Origin: Rhizobium sp. Root1203 | Lineage (GTDB): Bacteria > Pseudomonadota > Alphaproteobacteria > Rhizobiales > Rhizobiaceae | Direction of reading: 5' to 3' | Length of the DNA stretch: 64,000 nucleotides | Assembly: GCF_001424945.1 (NCBI RefSeq) | Contig: NZ_LMCW01000007.1 | Coordinates: 1 to 64,000 of the forward strand | Part shown: positions 54,476-64,000 of the stretch, in pieces | Numbering within the stretch: position 1 is the first letter of the stretch | Layout: each line of letters starts with the position of its first letter | The notes under the pieces: generated by a model | Told to the model about the DNA's origin: nothing | The model's input: only the letters and a program-made list of their open reading frames with translations | Database searches by the model: none | Made by a program: the position numbers and the translations under genes

Positions 54476-55930
54476 TCACCAGGGAAGCGAAAACGTCTTG
54501 ACGTTGGTGAAGCTCTTCATCGCCTCGATGACGCCCTCCTTGTAGCCGTTGCCGGAGTCCTTGATGCCCCCGAACGGAGACATTTCGATCCGGTAGCCGG
54601 GCACTTCCCAGATGTTCACCGTGCCAACCTTCAAACCGGCTATGTACTTCTGCATACGACGGAAATCGTTGGTACAAACACCCGATGACAAACCGAAGGC
54701 GGTCGAATTCGACAGAGCGATGAGCGCATCGTCGTCGTCCGGCGCGCGCACGATCGGGATGATGGGCGCGAACGTTTCTTCCATGATGAGCTCAGAAGAG
54801 TGGGGAACCCGATCGAGCACGATAGGCGGCAAAAGCGCACCGCTGCGACCCGGGTTATAAAGGATCTCAGCACCCTGTTCTGCGGCCATATAGACGCGGT
54901 TTTCGAAGATCTCGGCTGCCTTGGCATGGACGACAGTTCCAAGATCCGTCGAGCGGTCCATGGGATCGCCGAAGCGCAGCTTTTTTGCGCGCTCCAGGAC
55001 AAACGGAACAAAGCGGTCGGCAACGCGCTCCTGGCAGAGTATCCGTTTGACCGCCGTGCACCTCTGCCCGGAATTCTTCGTGGCCCCTGCGACGGCCAGG
55101 TCCGCCGCCCGCGCGAGGTCGTCGTCGGAAAGATCGTTCAAGATGATCAGCGGATCGTTGCCGCCGAGTTCGAGCACCTGGCGCTTATAGTGCGCATGCG
55201 CGGCGATCAGCTTTCCGACGGGGACGCTGCCCGTGAAGGTGATCAGATCGAAGTCGGGATTGGTGATCATCTCCATCCCGATATCGGCAGGCCAGCCCGT
55301 AACGACCGAGAGCATCTCCGGCGGCAGCCCGGCTTCATAAAGAATGTCCGCCAGGACCAGCGCCGTCATGGGTGTGAGTTCCGTCGGCTTCAGCACGACG
55401 CAATTGTTGGTCGCGATTGCCGGCGCCACCTTGTGGGCAACCATGTTGAGCGGATGGTTGAAGGGCGTGATGGCAGAGATCGCGTTCAGCGGCTCGCGTG
55501 TGGTGAAGATCTTGCGGGCCTTGCCGTGCGGCGTCAGATCGCAGGAAAAGATCTCACCGTCGTCGCGAATGCACATCTGCCCCGAAAGGGTCATCACGTC
55601 GTATGCACGCCCGACCTCATAGAGTGAGTCCTGCTTCGATATTCCCAGTTCCAGGGTGATGAGATCGGAGATCTCCTCCTTTCTCGCAACCAGCGCCTCG
55701 GCCGCAGTCAACAGGATGCGCTGGCGCTCGTAGCGCGTCAGCTTCGGCTGATAGGCAGCCGCGATCGAAAATGCTTCCCGAGCATGCTCCGCCCGGCCCG
55801 CAGGAACCGTCCCGACCACGGCATCGTTCCAGGGATAGCGGACCTCGACAACGGCATCTGTCGTTACCTTCCTTCCCGCAATCCGCATAGGTTCATGTCG
55901 CAGATTGAATTCCATTTCCGCTTTGGTCAC
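54476..55930 (-). CDS. phnY: Phosphonoacetaldehyde dehydrogenase
   Basis: A 484-residue aldehyde dehydrogenase that oxidises phosphonoacetaldehyde to phosphonoacetate with NAD. It has [45 protein letters not shown] with the general-base Glu, and [16 protein letters not shown] with the catalytic Cys. GTG 55930 follows GGGAGG and leaves 13 bases to phnA. An ATG further up would overlap phnA and lacks a site. The assignment rests on the phnW-phnA-phnY operon, as in Sinorhizobium meliloti. Third gene of the operon. Confidence 0.92.
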   Translation of the reverse strand: MTKAEMEFNLRHEPMRIAGRKVTTDAVVEVRYPWNDAVVGTVPAGRAEHAREAFSIAAAYQPKLTRYERQRILLTAAEALVARKEEISDLITLELGISKQDSLYEVGRAYDVMTLSGQMCIRDDGEIFSCDLTPHGKARKIFTTREPLNAISAITPFNHPLNMVAHKVAPAIATNNCVVLKPTELTPMTALVLADILYEAGLPPEMLSVVTGWPADIGMEMITNPDFDLITFTGSVPVGKLIAAHAHYKRQVLELGGNDPLIILNDLSDDDLARAADLAVAGATKNSGQRCTAVKRILCQERVADRFVPFVLERAKKLRFGDPMDRSTDLGTVVHAKAAEIFENRVYMAAEQGAEILYNPGRSGALLPPIVLDRVPHSSELIMEETFAPIIPIVRAPDDDDALIALSNSTAFGLSSGVCTNDFRRMQKYIAGLKVGTVNIWEVPGYRIEMSPFGGIKDSGNGYKEGVIEAMKSFTNVKTFSLPW

Positions 55931-55943
55931 GTTGCAACCTCCC

Positions 55944-57206
55944 TCAGCCTGCCGGTTGCGCGGCGGCGACCAGTGCATAGTAAAAGGCATCGAAGTTGCG
56001 CAGCGAGCCAGCGGTCAACAGTTCCGGAAGCTTGCGGTTCACGATGAACGGGACACGTTGCTCGGTCAGCCCTCCATGCGAGCGCAGTGGTTCGTTGAGC
56101 GCTGCCAGATCGTGACGGTGTTCGCTGGTTCCGAGCGTCTTGTTTTCGGATGAGATCAGAACGATGTCGCCGATACGGTCGTCGGGAAGTTCAAACCGAA
56201 CGCAGGCTTCGGGCCGCGTGAGCACAAGATCGATGCCTTCGATGGCCGCCAGACGCTCGATGATGTCTTCCTTGTCAGCATCCTCCGGCAGGTAGGCGGT
56301 GGCGAAGGAACCGAGCGCGCCGTGATGAACGACATAAGGGTCGGTGATCGGCAGGATGACGCGCGCCGCATCCTTGCCCAGCCATTCGTCGAGGACGTCC
56401 TGAACGTAGACCACGTCAGGCGAGCCGTCTGCCTTGTGCTTTGGCTTCATGCCATGGTCGGCCGTTACCACGATCGCCGCGCCGAGTGCATCCAGTTCCG
56501 TCAGGTACCTGTCGAACATCTTGTAGAACGCGTTTGCCTCAGGAACGCCTGGAGCATACTTGTGCTGCACATAGTCGGTCGTGGTCAGGTACATGACATC
56601 GGGCCGAAATTCCTTCAGCAGCTTGACGCCGGCGGCGAACACGAATTCCGAAAGCTCTGCTGAGTAGACCTCGGGGACCGGGATGCCGAGCCAGGCGGAC
56701 GCGTTGTCGATCCCGTTTTCACCCTTGGTCGATTTGTCAGATTTTTCCGAGGAGAAGCAGATCGCTCTGCTGTCGTCGAATGACAGCCCCTTGCCGAGCA
56801 GCGCCCTCAGCTTGTCCTTGGCAGTGACGATCGCGACCTTCGCGCCCGCATCGTAGAAGGCTTTGAAGATGGTCGGCGCGCGCAGGAAGCGCGGGTCGTT
56901 CATCATCACTTCCTTGCCGGTCTGCGGCTCATAGAGGTAATTGCCGCAAATGCCGTGAACAGCAGGCGGGCGGCCAGTGGCGATGGACATGTTGTTCGGG
57001 TTGGTGAAGCTCGGGATGACACTCAGGGCCTGTCGCTCGGTGCCACTCCCCTTGATCCGCTTTAGCGTGGGCATCAACCCCGCCTTGATCGCCTCATCGA
57101 GGTAGGCCGGCTCGCAGCCATCAAGGCAGATCGCGATGGCGGGAACCAGCGGCCAGGGATAGGCGCGTCGATTGACGGTTACGGCAATTTTCGAAATCTG
57201 GTTCAT
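55944..57206 (-). CDS. phnA: Phosphonoacetate hydrolase
   Basis: A 420-residue alkaline-phosphatase-superfamily enzyme that cleaves the C-P bond of phosphonoacetate to acetate and phosphate. Two-metal ligands and nucleophile are visible: [27 protein letters not shown] with the Thr nucleophile, [26 protein letters not shown] and [17 protein letters not shown] 57206 has GGAGG seven bases upstream. It lies 25 bases after phnW. Confidence 0.94.
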   Translation of the reverse strand: MNQISKIAVTVNRRAYPWPLVPAIAICLDGCEPAYLDEAIKAGLMPTLKRIKGSGTERQALSVIPSFTNPNNMSIATGRPPAVHGICGNYLYEPQTGKEVMMNDPRFLRAPTIFKAFYDAGAKVAIVTAKDKLRALLGKGLSFDDSRAICFSSEKSDKSTKGENGIDNASAWLGIPVPEVYSAELSEFVFAAGVKLLKEFRPDVMYLTTTDYVQHKYAPGVPEANAFYKMFDRYLTELDALGAAIVVTADHGMKPKHKADGSPDVVYVQDVLDEWLGKDAARVILPITDPYVVHHGALGSFATAYLPEDADKEDIIERLAAIEGIDLVLTRPEACVRFELPDDRIGDIVLISSENKTLGTSEHRHDLAALNEPLRSHGGLTEQRVPFIVNRKLPELLTAGSLRNFDAFYYALVAAAQPAG

Positions 57207-57231
57207 TGGAACCTCCGGGAGCATTGATTGT

Positions 57232-58434
57232 TCAGGCGGCGAGACGGTTGCGTTCGGCAAGTGCTATTTCGGGCGGTGCGGCGTCATCGACGCCCATCTC
57301 GGCAAGCGAAGTCTGCGCGGCGGCAACGACACGGCGCATGACATGCTCGTCCATCCGGCCTATGCAGCCGACGCGGAAACTGTCGACTACCGTCAATTTG
57401 CCCGGATAGATGATGAAGCCCTTTTGTTTCATCAGTTCGTAGAAGGTCTCGAACTGGAATTTCGCGTGGGCGGGACTGAAGAACGTCACGATGATGGGTG
57501 AGAGCCAGCTGTCACCCAGCAGCGTCTCGAAACCCGCTTCCCTCATCCCTGCGACCATGACGTCGCGATTGCGCGCATACCGCTGTCCCCGACCTGCGAC
57601 ACCGCCTTCCGCGCGATGTATGCGCAATGCCTCGATGAAAGCCGCCACGACATGGGTGGGCGGCGTAAAGCGCCACTGTCCGGTCTTGTTCATGGCGTCC
57701 CATTGGGCATGGACGTCAAGGCACAGCGAATGGCTGCGGCCTTTTGCGGCCTCCAGTTCGCTCCTGCGCGCGATGATGAAGCCAAAGCCCGGAACGCCCT
57801 CGATGCACTTGTTGGCAGAGGACACGATCGCTTCATACCGGAAATCGGCAATCCCGGCTGGCACGGCTCCAAATGCGCTCATCGAGTCAACCAGAAGCTT
57901 GCGACCCCGGGAATATACGGCGTCCGATATTTCCTTCAGCGGATTGAGAATGCCGGAGCTCGTTTCGCAGTGGACGACGACGACGTGCGTAATGCTCGCA
58001 TCGGCATCGAGAGCGGCTGCAACCTCTGCTCCCCTTGGCGGCATGTAGTCGCCTTTGTCGATCGTGACGTGGTTGCGGCCGAGATAGCCAAGCGTCTGCG
58101 CGATGCGCTTTCCATACGCGCCGTTCATCAGCACAAGCGCTTTCCCGTCTCTTGGGACGAAGCTGCCGAGCAGAGCTTCCACCGAAAACGATCCGCTGCC
58201 TTGCATCGGCACGCAGTCGAACTCACCTTGCTTGTCGCCCGCGATGTCGAGCAGTTCACGACGCAGCTCGGCCGTCATGGCACGGAAGTCGCCGTCCCAT
58301 GAGCCCCAGTCGCGCAGCATCGCTTCCTTGACTTCGTAAGCGGTTGTCAGCGGCCCCGGCGTCAGCAGATAGGGTTCGCCAAGCCTCGGTGCTTCCAATG
58401 GTTCCGGCCTGGAGTTCATATTTTCGATCGGCAT
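57232..58434 (-). CDS. phnW: 2-Aminoethylphosphonate-pyruvate transaminase
   Basis: A 400-residue class V PLP transaminase that converts 2-aminoethylphosphonate and pyruvate to phosphonoacetaldehyde and alanine. It has LLTPGPLTTAYEVKEAMLRD, WGSWDGDF, PMQGSGSFSVEALLGSF, VVHCETSSGILNPL, VDSMSAFGAVP and the PLP Lys in VSSANKCIEGVPGFGF. ATG 58434 follows GAGGACGGG. First gene of phnWAY, divergent from a LysR gene. Confidence 0.94.
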   Translation of the reverse strand: MPIENMNSRPEPLEAPRLGEPYLLTPGPLTTAYEVKEAMLRDWGSWDGDFRAMTAELRRELLDIAGDKQGEFDCVPMQGSGSFSVEALLGSFVPRDGKALVLMNGAYGKRIAQTLGYLGRNHVTIDKGDYMPPRGAEVAAALDADASITHVVVVHCETSSGILNPLKEISDAVYSRGRKLLVDSMSAFGAVPAGIADFRYEAIVSSANKCIEGVPGFGFIIARRSELEAAKGRSHSLCLDVHAQWDAMNKTGQWRFTPPTHVVAAFIEALRIHRAEGGVAGRGQRYARNRDVMVAGMREAGFETLLGDSWLSPIIVTFFSPAHAKFQFETFYELMKQKGFIIYPGKLTVVDSFRVGCIGRMDEHVMRRVVAAAQTSLAEMGVDDAAPPEIALAERNRLAA

Positions 58435-58492
58435 GTCCCGTCCTCGCATTCGAGTTTCTGCAAGGACAATGCGACCAAAGCGATATATATGT

Positions 58493-58621
58493 AAAATCGT
58501 TCTTTTGTATAAAACAATAAGCTGAACTTATATTGAAACAGGAGTATGATGCGGCAGCCAAGTCAAAAAGACGACCGAACTTCCAGCCGCTCTATTTACA
58601 TAAATCAAATCGTTCGTTTTG
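58493..58621. promoter_or_regulatory. Divergent phnW/LysR control region with repeated motif
   Basis: AAAATCGTTCTTTTG at 58493-58507 and AAATCGTTCGTTTTG at 58607-58621 are near-identical repeats about 113 bases apart. The second lies inside an inverted repeat (AATCAAA at 58603-58609 with TTTTGATT at 58617-58624). TATGTAAA (58488-58495) and its complement TTTACATA (58595-58602) lie next to each copy. These are candidate LysR binding sites. Confidence 0.55.
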
Positions 58622-58661
58622 ATTGTTTCAGTGGCTGAGCTTATCACAGGGGAACCAAGAC

Positions 58662-59534
58662 ATGCGTTACGTGCAGCTGCGCGCCTTTCACAATGTGGCG
58701 ATCCACGGAGGGTTCTCTCGTGCAGCGGAAGCTCTCTTCCTGACACAGCCGGCCATTTCGGACCAGGTACGCAAGCTCGAGGAAGAGTATGACGTACTGC
58801 TCTTCAACCGGACCAAGAAGCAGGTGACCCTCACCCATGCGGGCCAGCAACTCCTTGAAGTGACGCGGCGCATGTTCGATACCGAGCAGCAGGCACTTGA
58901 CCTTCTGTCGGAGTCACGCGCACTTCGCTCGGGCAAACTGCGCATCGTTGCTGATGCTGCTCATCACCTGCTTCATATCCTCGCGGTCTTTCGCAAGACC
59001 TATCCAAACGTTCAGATTTCGGTCGATGCCGGCAATACCGAAACCGTCATCACAAGCCTCCACTCCTATGATGCCGATATCGGCGTCCTGGGCGAGATCC
59101 CACAAGGCGGCGACTTCGACGTCCTCAAACTCAATTCAACGCCTATCATCGCCTTTGCGAGCCACGACTACCCCCTGGCGTCGGCCGGAAGGGTGACGTT
59201 TGACGAACTGGCAAAACACCCGCTCGTTCTGCGCGAACAGGGTTCGAAGACACGACAGAAGCTGGAGGCCATGGCCTCCGAACGCGGTGTTGTGCTGACC
59301 CCGCGCATCGAGGCAAAGGGACGTGAGGCCGTCCGGGAGATCGTCGCATCCGGCGGCGGCGTGGGGTTCGTATCGTCGGCCGAATTCGGGCAGGACAGCC
59401 GTCTCGTGCCAATTCAAATCGACGGTCCGGAAATGCTGATGGACGAGGCCCTCATATGCCTGCGAGAGCGAAGCGGAGGAAAGCTTGTCAGGGCATTCTT
59501 CGAAATCGCCCGCTCGGTTTCCGCGGTTTCCTAG
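58662..59534 (+). CDS. LysR-family regulator of phosphonate use
   Basis: A 290-residue LysR protein. The helix-turn-helix is at about 2-60 (YVQLRAFHNVAIHGGFSRAA, EALFLTQPAISDQVRKLEEE, YDVLLFNRTKKQVTLTHAG). The effector domain has GKLRIVADAAHHLLHILAVF and ISVDAGNTETVITSLHSYDA. ATG 58662 follows AGGGGAA. Divergent to phnWAY, it is expected to activate that operon with 2-aminoethylphosphonate or a derivative as inducer, as in S. meliloti. It ends 46 bases before the convergent glycosyltransferase gene. Confidence 0.88.
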   Translation: MRYVQLRAFHNVAIHGGFSRAAEALFLTQPAISDQVRKLEEEYDVLLFNRTKKQVTLTHAGQQLLEVTRRMFDTEQQALDLLSESRALRSGKLRIVADAAHHLLHILAVFRKTYPNVQISVDAGNTETVITSLHSYDADIGVLGEIPQGGDFDVLKLNSTPIIAFASHDYPLASAGRVTFDELAKHPLVLREQGSKTRQKLEAMASERGVVLTPRIEAKGREAVREIVASGGGVGFVSSAEFGQDSRLVPIQIDGPEMLMDEALICLRERSGGKLVRAFFEIARSVSAVS

Positions 59535-59579
59535 TCGGACACGTGAGGGACCTGAGATCGCACCCAGGTCCGAGACCGA

Positions 59580-60608
59580 TCATTGTGGAACTGAAAGCGA
59601 TTGTTTCAATCGCTTCCGGACCCTCTGGAACTGTGCCGGGTCCAGTCGGAACCTTGCCAGTCGCTGGCGCCCGGTGTCAGGCAAAACGATCAAGCCGAGC
59701 GTAAACGCGACGTGCATAATTCTTCGAAGGACGCCTTGATGTTCCCGCTTCACAGCCGAGAGATAAGAAGAAGCCAGCCCCCAATCGGGGCGCCTGCCGG
59801 AGGCCACGACACCGAGCATTCTCATTTCCAGGACATAGCCATAATCGTCGCGAAGCGTCATCTCATAGCGCAGGCCGCGGGCATCGATCAGCTTTACCAG
59901 ATGCCGGAGCCGCCCCTGAAATCGGTCTACATATCCGTTCATTCGTTCCCGGGTTAGCGTCGAAAACGACGAAAGGTTCGCATTGTGGATCCGATATTTC
60001 CCCAGCGGCCTAGCTATCGAAACAACATTGCCGACAAAGGGAGCCAGCAGGTACGGCACGCCGTCAATTGCCCGCTCGTAGCTGAGGTCGCCGAGATTCT
60101 CGTAGACGTCACGACGATAGACATTACCGGAGGTCGGCGGCGTATTGTAGTAACCGCGGCGATGTATTGATTGGATCAGGGATAGCGAGCTTTCCGACGC
60201 CGCCAACTGTGGGAAGGCATCGCCGATGGGATTTCCCGTGTGGTCGATCGGCAGCAGCATAAATTGAACCTTCGACACATCTGGCCGCAGATGTGTCGCA
60301 ATGTGCTGTAGCGCATCGGGCAAAAGGATATCGTCGGCATCCAGGAAGTGGACGAAATCGCCCTTCGACAACGAGAACCCCGTGAGCGAACATCCCAAGG
60401 CACCTCGATTTTCGGTCCGAAGAGCGATGATCCTGTCCTGGTATTCCTGAATTCGCTGCCAGGATCCATCCGTCGAACCGTCATCGACGACGATGACCTC
60501 AAGGTTCGGATATTTCTGCTGCAGCGCGCTGTCGATGCACTTCCGAATAAACAATTCGTAGTTGAAGCACGTAATTATTATACTGATAAGAGGAGCTTCC
60601 GCATGCAC
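59580..60608 (-). CDS. Family 2 glycosyltransferase
   Basis: A 342-residue GT-A fold glycosyltransferase. The start LISIIITCFNYELFIRKCID, VIVVDDGSTDGSWQRIQEY and the DxD metal motif in FVHFLDADDILLPDAL are plain. The C-terminal third (about 230-342) is basic and may be membrane-associated at LRRIMHVAFTLGLIVLP. Substrate unknown; such enzymes build exopolysaccharide or O-antigen. Flanked upstream by an AT-rich non-coding stretch and a HAD protein gene in the opposite direction. Confidence 0.88.
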   Translation of the reverse strand: MHAEAPLISIIITCFNYELFIRKCIDSALQQKYPNLEVIVVDDGSTDGSWQRIQEYQDRIIALRTENRGALGCSLTGFSLSKGDFVHFLDADDILLPDALQHIATHLRPDVSKVQFMLLPIDHTGNPIGDAFPQLAASESSLSLIQSIHRRGYYNTPPTSGNVYRRDVYENLGDLSYERAIDGVPYLLAPFVGNVVSIARPLGKYRIHNANLSSFSTLTRERMNGYVDRFQGRLRHLVKLIDARGLRYEMTLRDDYGYVLEMRMLGVVASGRRPDWGLASSYLSAVKREHQGVLRRIMHVAFTLGLIVLPDTGRQRLARFRLDPAQFQRVRKRLKQSLSVPQ

Positions 60609-61141
60609 TACACACCTCGCATCGTCAATTCACTCCTACGCGCCCTATACCATCCTGCAAATTATCAGTCTACTGTAATACGACGGAATTTCGGCACCGG
60701 ACAGACATACATCCCTGGGTTTTACTTGAGGATATTTTCCAAAAAGCACTCTTGCTGCTTGGCGGTGGAGGGGAACAGGCAGGCGTTCCCTGGATGGCAT
60801 TTGCCCCAGCCTCACCCGAAATGGGCGTCAACCCGGCCGCATCAAATTCCCGAATTGTCCATCGACGGGGTATTTTCTGCCTCATATCAACCCATTGAAT
60901 GCGCTTCTACTTATTTTTTGTTTAGGAGATCGGTAGTATTATCTAGGCGATTAGGTTCCCACTCCGAAATGATAAGAAGATAATCCACCTGATCACGAAT
61001 AATGTTTCCTGTGCAAGTTACTTGTTTAAGCGAACCATCCTTTTTGTCTTGATGCGTATATTTTTGTGCGATTATATACTGACTGCCATCCGCTCGTGGG
61101 ATGGCGTATTCTCGTCCAGAAGACGGCGACTTGCTACTGGG
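60609..61141. other. AT-rich divergent intergenic region
   Basis: Over 500 bases between the glycosyltransferase and the HAD gene are clearly richer in A and T than the flanks (for example TTATTTTTTGTTTAGGAG near 60911). No gene is supported. The HAD frame is open back to a TTG at 61022, whose extra 40 residues are hydrophobic and basic, but it lacks a ribosome-binding site. The base composition suggests acquired sequence. Confidence 0.45.
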
Positions 61142-63136
61142 ATGAATCTAAATGGAGATAGCGTAGGGATGTACAGGCGAAACCTCGATCGTCTCAGAAG
61201 GCCGCTGGATGGAATTGGTCTGATTTCCAGCGACGTGTTCGATACCTTGCTACTCCGTCGGCCGCGATCGCACCGCACACGCCTCATGGAGGGAGAGCGG
61301 CGTTTTGCGCGTCTTCTGAGAGAGCAAGGGTTTCCCATAGATGCCGAACAGCTGTTTCGGATCCGTTTGCTGGCTGAAGGCTTCGCCTATCGTGCGCTCA
61401 ATGTCGGAGGTGGCATCGGAGAGGTTCGGCTGAGCGACATAATCGCGCGCCAGTTGGCAATGCTCGGGCTCCCCGCAGATCTGATGCAACAGCGGCTCGG
61501 GCTGGAGATGGAAGTCGAGAAGGCATCGCTCTGCGCCAACCGCGCGCTGGCAGATGTCTTGCGCCAACAGCGGCAGGCCGGAATGCGCGTTGTCGCGGTT
61601 TCCGACACTGCCCTGCCTGCCGATCGGTTGATGGAGCTTATAGACCACTTTCACGGCACCGGCCTCGTCGACAGGGTTTACTCCAGCGCCGACATCGGCG
61701 CCAGCAAGCGCTTCGGCAGCCTGTTTACCGCAGTCCTTTCGGCGGAGAACGTCTCACCCTCAGAGGTGCTTCATATCGGCGACGACAATGTTGCCGACCA
61801 TATTGTCCCAAGCGCGATGGGCATCCATACCGTGCACCTGCCAAAGGGTCGCATCCGGCACCTTGCCACGCGTGCCGATGGCGCCTGCGCCGAAGCATTC
61901 AGAACAGTTCGGCGGCAGTTGTCGTCGCCCAGCAGTTCCGCTTCTGTGACGCATGACGGACGCTCGTTCGGTCGCGAGGTATTCGGACCCATCGTTGCGC
62001 AGTTCTGCCTCTATGTGTGGCTGTACGCGTCACAGGCCGAGGCACGGGGCGATTGCGTACTGGCCTTCTGTGCCAGGGGTGGGATTGGCATTCGAGAGGC
62101 TTTCGAACGTGTGCTGGCACGGCTTCAGCTCCCGCTTTCCATTCCGCGCGAAAATATCCTCGTTTCAAGATTGGTGGCGGCACGCACTGCCCTGGAAATG
62201 CGCAGTTCCACCGTCTTGGACGAACTCGGCAGAGAGTTTGCAACGAATACCTTTGCCGAGGTCGCCTTGGCCTTGGGCGGTGGCGAGTATCACCTTGCGA
62301 ACGCCTGGCACGAACCCTTTGCCCCTGCGCGCTTCTTCGCAATGCTCGACAGGCCCGACGGGCAACAGGTGGTCGAAGACATCACCCGACAAAATCAACT
62401 GTTCAGACGGCATCTCGATGCGTTTTCTGCGCCTGCGGCACGCATCGTCCTCTGCGACACTGGTCTTTACGGAAGCACGCAACGACTTCTGGCAGCGGGG
62501 ATCCCGGAAAGGAATTTCGAAACCATTCAATTTGCCCGATGCAACTACAAGCGAATGAGCGAGGAGCACTTCCCTGAGGTCAGCGGACTGGTCGTAGAAG
62601 AGAACCGGTATAATCCGATGAGGATCGAAACGGTTATCCTTCGATACTGGCACATCATCGAAAGCCTCTTCGAACCTGCTATCCCGTCGGTCCGCCATTT
62701 GAATGAAGGCGAAGGTGGCGCCATCGGCAGCAACGCCGGCGACATAAGCTATGGCACGATCGACGCAGCTGCCGGGAACGCCCTGCTTTCGGGCGCACTC
62801 GATTACATCGACCGCCTGGGGAACGGCGGCCAGGTGATGAAGGACGCCGACATTGCATGGCCACGCCTGAAGCGGGCGATCACCAACCCCAGCGCTTCTG
62901 ATATGGGAGTGCTGGGAGTCGGCCCCCGCTCGGTCGACTTTGGCCGCCGGGAAAGCGTCCGTGTGCTGGAGCAGACGGACAACACAGATTTCGCGCGCCG
63001 GCTGACATCGATGAAGTCTCAGCTTTGGCGGGAAGGCGCGATCGCCCGCGATTTCCCCCTCCTGAAGTCGGCACTCCTTCCAGCGCTGGAATTTGCCCAT
63101 ATCGTGCGGAGGGTGTCGGCCCACCTGCACTTCTAG
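61142..63136 (+). CDS. COG5610-like HAD-superfamily protein of a surface-glycan locus
   Basis: A large protein (664 residues from ATG 61142; 704 from TTG 61022; an ATG at 61169 behind GGAGATAG is also possible). The N-terminal HAD domain has motif I GLISSDVFDTLLLRRP, motif II VVAVSDTALPADR, motif III Lys in GASKRFGSLF and motif IV LHIGDDNVADHIVPS. A long second region (about 330-664) has CDTGLYGSTQRLLAAGI, reminiscent of a second hydrolase-like domain, and AFCARGGIGIREAFERV. Proteins of this type sit in polysaccharide clusters with glycosyltransferases; their reaction is not established. Confidence 0.75.
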   Translation: MNLNGDSVGMYRRNLDRLRRPLDGIGLISSDVFDTLLLRRPRSHRTRLMEGERRFARLLREQGFPIDAEQLFRIRLLAEGFAYRALNVGGGIGEVRLSDIIARQLAMLGLPADLMQQRLGLEMEVEKASLCANRALADVLRQQRQAGMRVVAVSDTALPADRLMELIDHFHGTGLVDRVYSSADIGASKRFGSLFTAVLSAENVSPSEVLHIGDDNVADHIVPSAMGIHTVHLPKGRIRHLATRADGACAEAFRTVRRQLSSPSSSASVTHDGRSFGREVFGPIVAQFCLYVWLYASQAEARGDCVLAFCARGGIGIREAFERVLARLQLPLSIPRENILVSRLVAARTALEMRSSTVLDELGREFATNTFAEVALALGGGEYHLANAWHEPFAPARFFAMLDRPDGQQVVEDITRQNQLFRRHLDAFSAPAARIVLCDTGLYGSTQRLLAAGIPERNFETIQFARCNYKRMSEEHFPEVSGLVVEENRYNPMRIETVILRYWHIIESLFEPAIPSVRHLNEGEGGAIGSNAGDISYGTIDAAAGNALLSGALDYIDRLGNGGQVMKDADIAWPRLKRAITNPSASDMGVLGVGPRSVDFGRRESVRVLEQTDNTDFARRLTSMKSQLWREGAIARDFPLLKSALLPALEFAHIVRRVSAHLHF

Positions 63137-63558
63137 GAGAACGTGGGAGGAACACAATGTCGGGGATAGCGCAACGTCAGGACGCTTGGAAGCTTAAATC
63201 GCCGCCATGATGAATGTCACCAACCTCAAAGTGGTCTAAAGCAATTCTACCTTTAACTAAGTGTAGAAAAGCATCAATTTCCTTGCGCGAGTCGAACATA
63301 GACAACGTTTATTTGACACCTACTTAATGTTGGTGTTATTTCAACATACGGAATTCCAGCAACGATTGCATTAGACTTCTGAATTGGCTCCATTTAGAGC
63401 CAGAGTGCAGAAGCGCTTTGCATATATTGCATAGAGACTTGCCGAACGGTTGCAGCCCCGTCTTCGTCGTACGAGACCCGGGCAAATCACCACTGCAGTA
63501 GACTGCGTCACCGAGAGACCGCCGCTAATTCGCGAGATCCCAATGTGAGGAAAGCAGA
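63137..63558 (+). promoter_or_regulatory. AT-rich intergenic region with a candidate promoter
   Basis: No gene is seen in these 420 bases. TTGACA (63314-63319) followed after 17 bases by TATTTC (63337-63342) is a plausible promoter for the hydroxylase gene. ACACC and GGTGT (63316-63336) form a short inverted repeat over it. Confidence 0.35.
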
Positions 63559-64000
63559 GTGAAGCACCTGGAAACGCTGTACTCCTATTTCATCAGCTTT
63601 CCGCAGTTTGCCCTCACCTGGGGGATGTTCTTCGGGGCTGGACTACTGACCTTTGCCTTCCAGCTGTACCGCAATCGTCGTCAGTTCTCGATCAAGGAAA
63701 TGTTCGTCCACTGCGTTCCGTTCAGCCCGTGGACATCGAAGAGCTTCCACATGGACGTGCTGATATACGTCTACCGGAAATTCACCGACTTTGTTTTCGC
63801 CGCCCCCGGTGTCGCCCTCATGGCCTTCGCCGCCGCCTTTACGGATCTGGCTTTGAGACGCCTGTTTGGCGACATGTCTCCTTATCATGTTGGCTACGTG
63901 GCGACGGTCATATGCACGATTGGAATTTTCCTCGCCGCGGAACTCGCCGACTATGTTGTTCACTATCTCGAACACAAGGTCCCTGTGCTGTGGGAACTGC
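63559..64000 (+). CDS. Sterol desaturase/fatty acid hydroxylase family protein (5' part)
   Basis: The frame from GTG 63559 (GAGGAAAGCAGA upstream) runs off the window end after 147 codons. It has membrane segments (FALTWGMFFGAGLLTFAF, DFVFAAPGVALMAFAAAFTD, TVICTIGIFLAAELADYVV) and the first His box in DYVVHYLEHKVP, typical of the fatty acid hydroxylase superfamily. This di-iron membrane enzyme family hydroxylates or desaturates lipids or carotenoids. The remaining His boxes lie beyond the window. Confidence 0.75.
   Translation, partial: MKHLETLYSYFISFPQFALTWGMFFGAGLLTFAFQLYRNRRQFSIKEMFVHCVPFSPWTSKSFHMDVLIYVYRKFTDFVFAAPGVALMAFAAAFTDLALRRLFGDMSPYHVGYVATVICTIGIFLAAELADYVVHYLEHKVPVLWEL

Overview
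The window looks like an accessory replicon (megaplasmid or chromid) or accessory chromosomal block of a Rhizobiales bacterium of the Rhizobium/Sinorhizobium/Agrobacterium type. The reasons are high-GC coding sequence, many ABC uptake systems with linked catabolic genes, a bioBFDAZ operon with BioR-type boxes, a phnWAY operon, DUF982 and DUF6481 small proteins, an EcfG-type promoter and an alpha-proteobacterial small RNA with CCUCCUCCC loops. No rRNA, tRNA or CRISPR array was recognised.

Layout. (1) 1-6.5 kb is a decayed mobile region: a small secreted protein, a DnaB N-terminal relic with an in-frame stop, a DUF982 protein, a tyrosine-integrase scar, a damaged carboxymuconolactone decarboxylase-like gene, a triply broken aldo/keto reductase, a frameshifted antitoxin-like gene, an intact hipA/HTH pair and an Rnk fragment. 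(2) 6.5-10.4 kb holds an adenylate cyclase-TPR protein, a hydroxyacid dehydrogenase, a strong terminator and an alpha-r14-like sRNA. (3) 10.7-22.5 kb is one long operon: a carbohydrate ABC transporter, an ATP-type DhaK-DhaL fusion, and a self-contained PTS-type set (DhaL, DhaM, HPr, EI, an HTH-like protein and DhaK). (4) 22.6-27.6 kb is bioBFDAZ on the minus strand. (5) 27.8-37.3 kb carries a LysR regulator, a Gfo/Idh/MocA oxidoreductase, a ROK regulator and an ABC-SIS-PfkB operon whose content resembles fructosamine or amino-sugar catabolism.

(6) 37.3-45.2 kb is a nitrogen-compound locus: a SolA-like flavin oxidase, a histidine ammonia-lyase-fold protein lacking the MIO-forming Ala-Ser-Gly, a polar amino acid ABC transporter, a HutC-like GntR regulator and an agmatinase-family ureohydrolase. 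Two copies of an 11-bp site tie the two transcription units together. This is the best candidate for an undescribed pathway. (7) 45.2-50.3 kb is the stress module prkA-yeaH-spoVR behind an EcfG-type promoter. (8) 50.6-52.9 kb holds a cold-shock protein, a DUF6481 protein, a fatty acid desaturase and a small conserved protein. (9) 53.2-59.5 kb has an LhgO-like oxidase and the 2-aminoethylphosphonate operon phnWAY with a divergent LysR regulator. (10) 59.6-64 kb has a family 2 glycosyltransferase, a COG5610-like HAD protein and the 5' part of a fatty acid hydroxylase, suggesting cell-surface modification.

Most genes lie in translationally coupled operons with 1-8 bp overlaps. Start codons were chosen from visible ribosome-binding sites and family length, and alternatives are noted where the choice is open.
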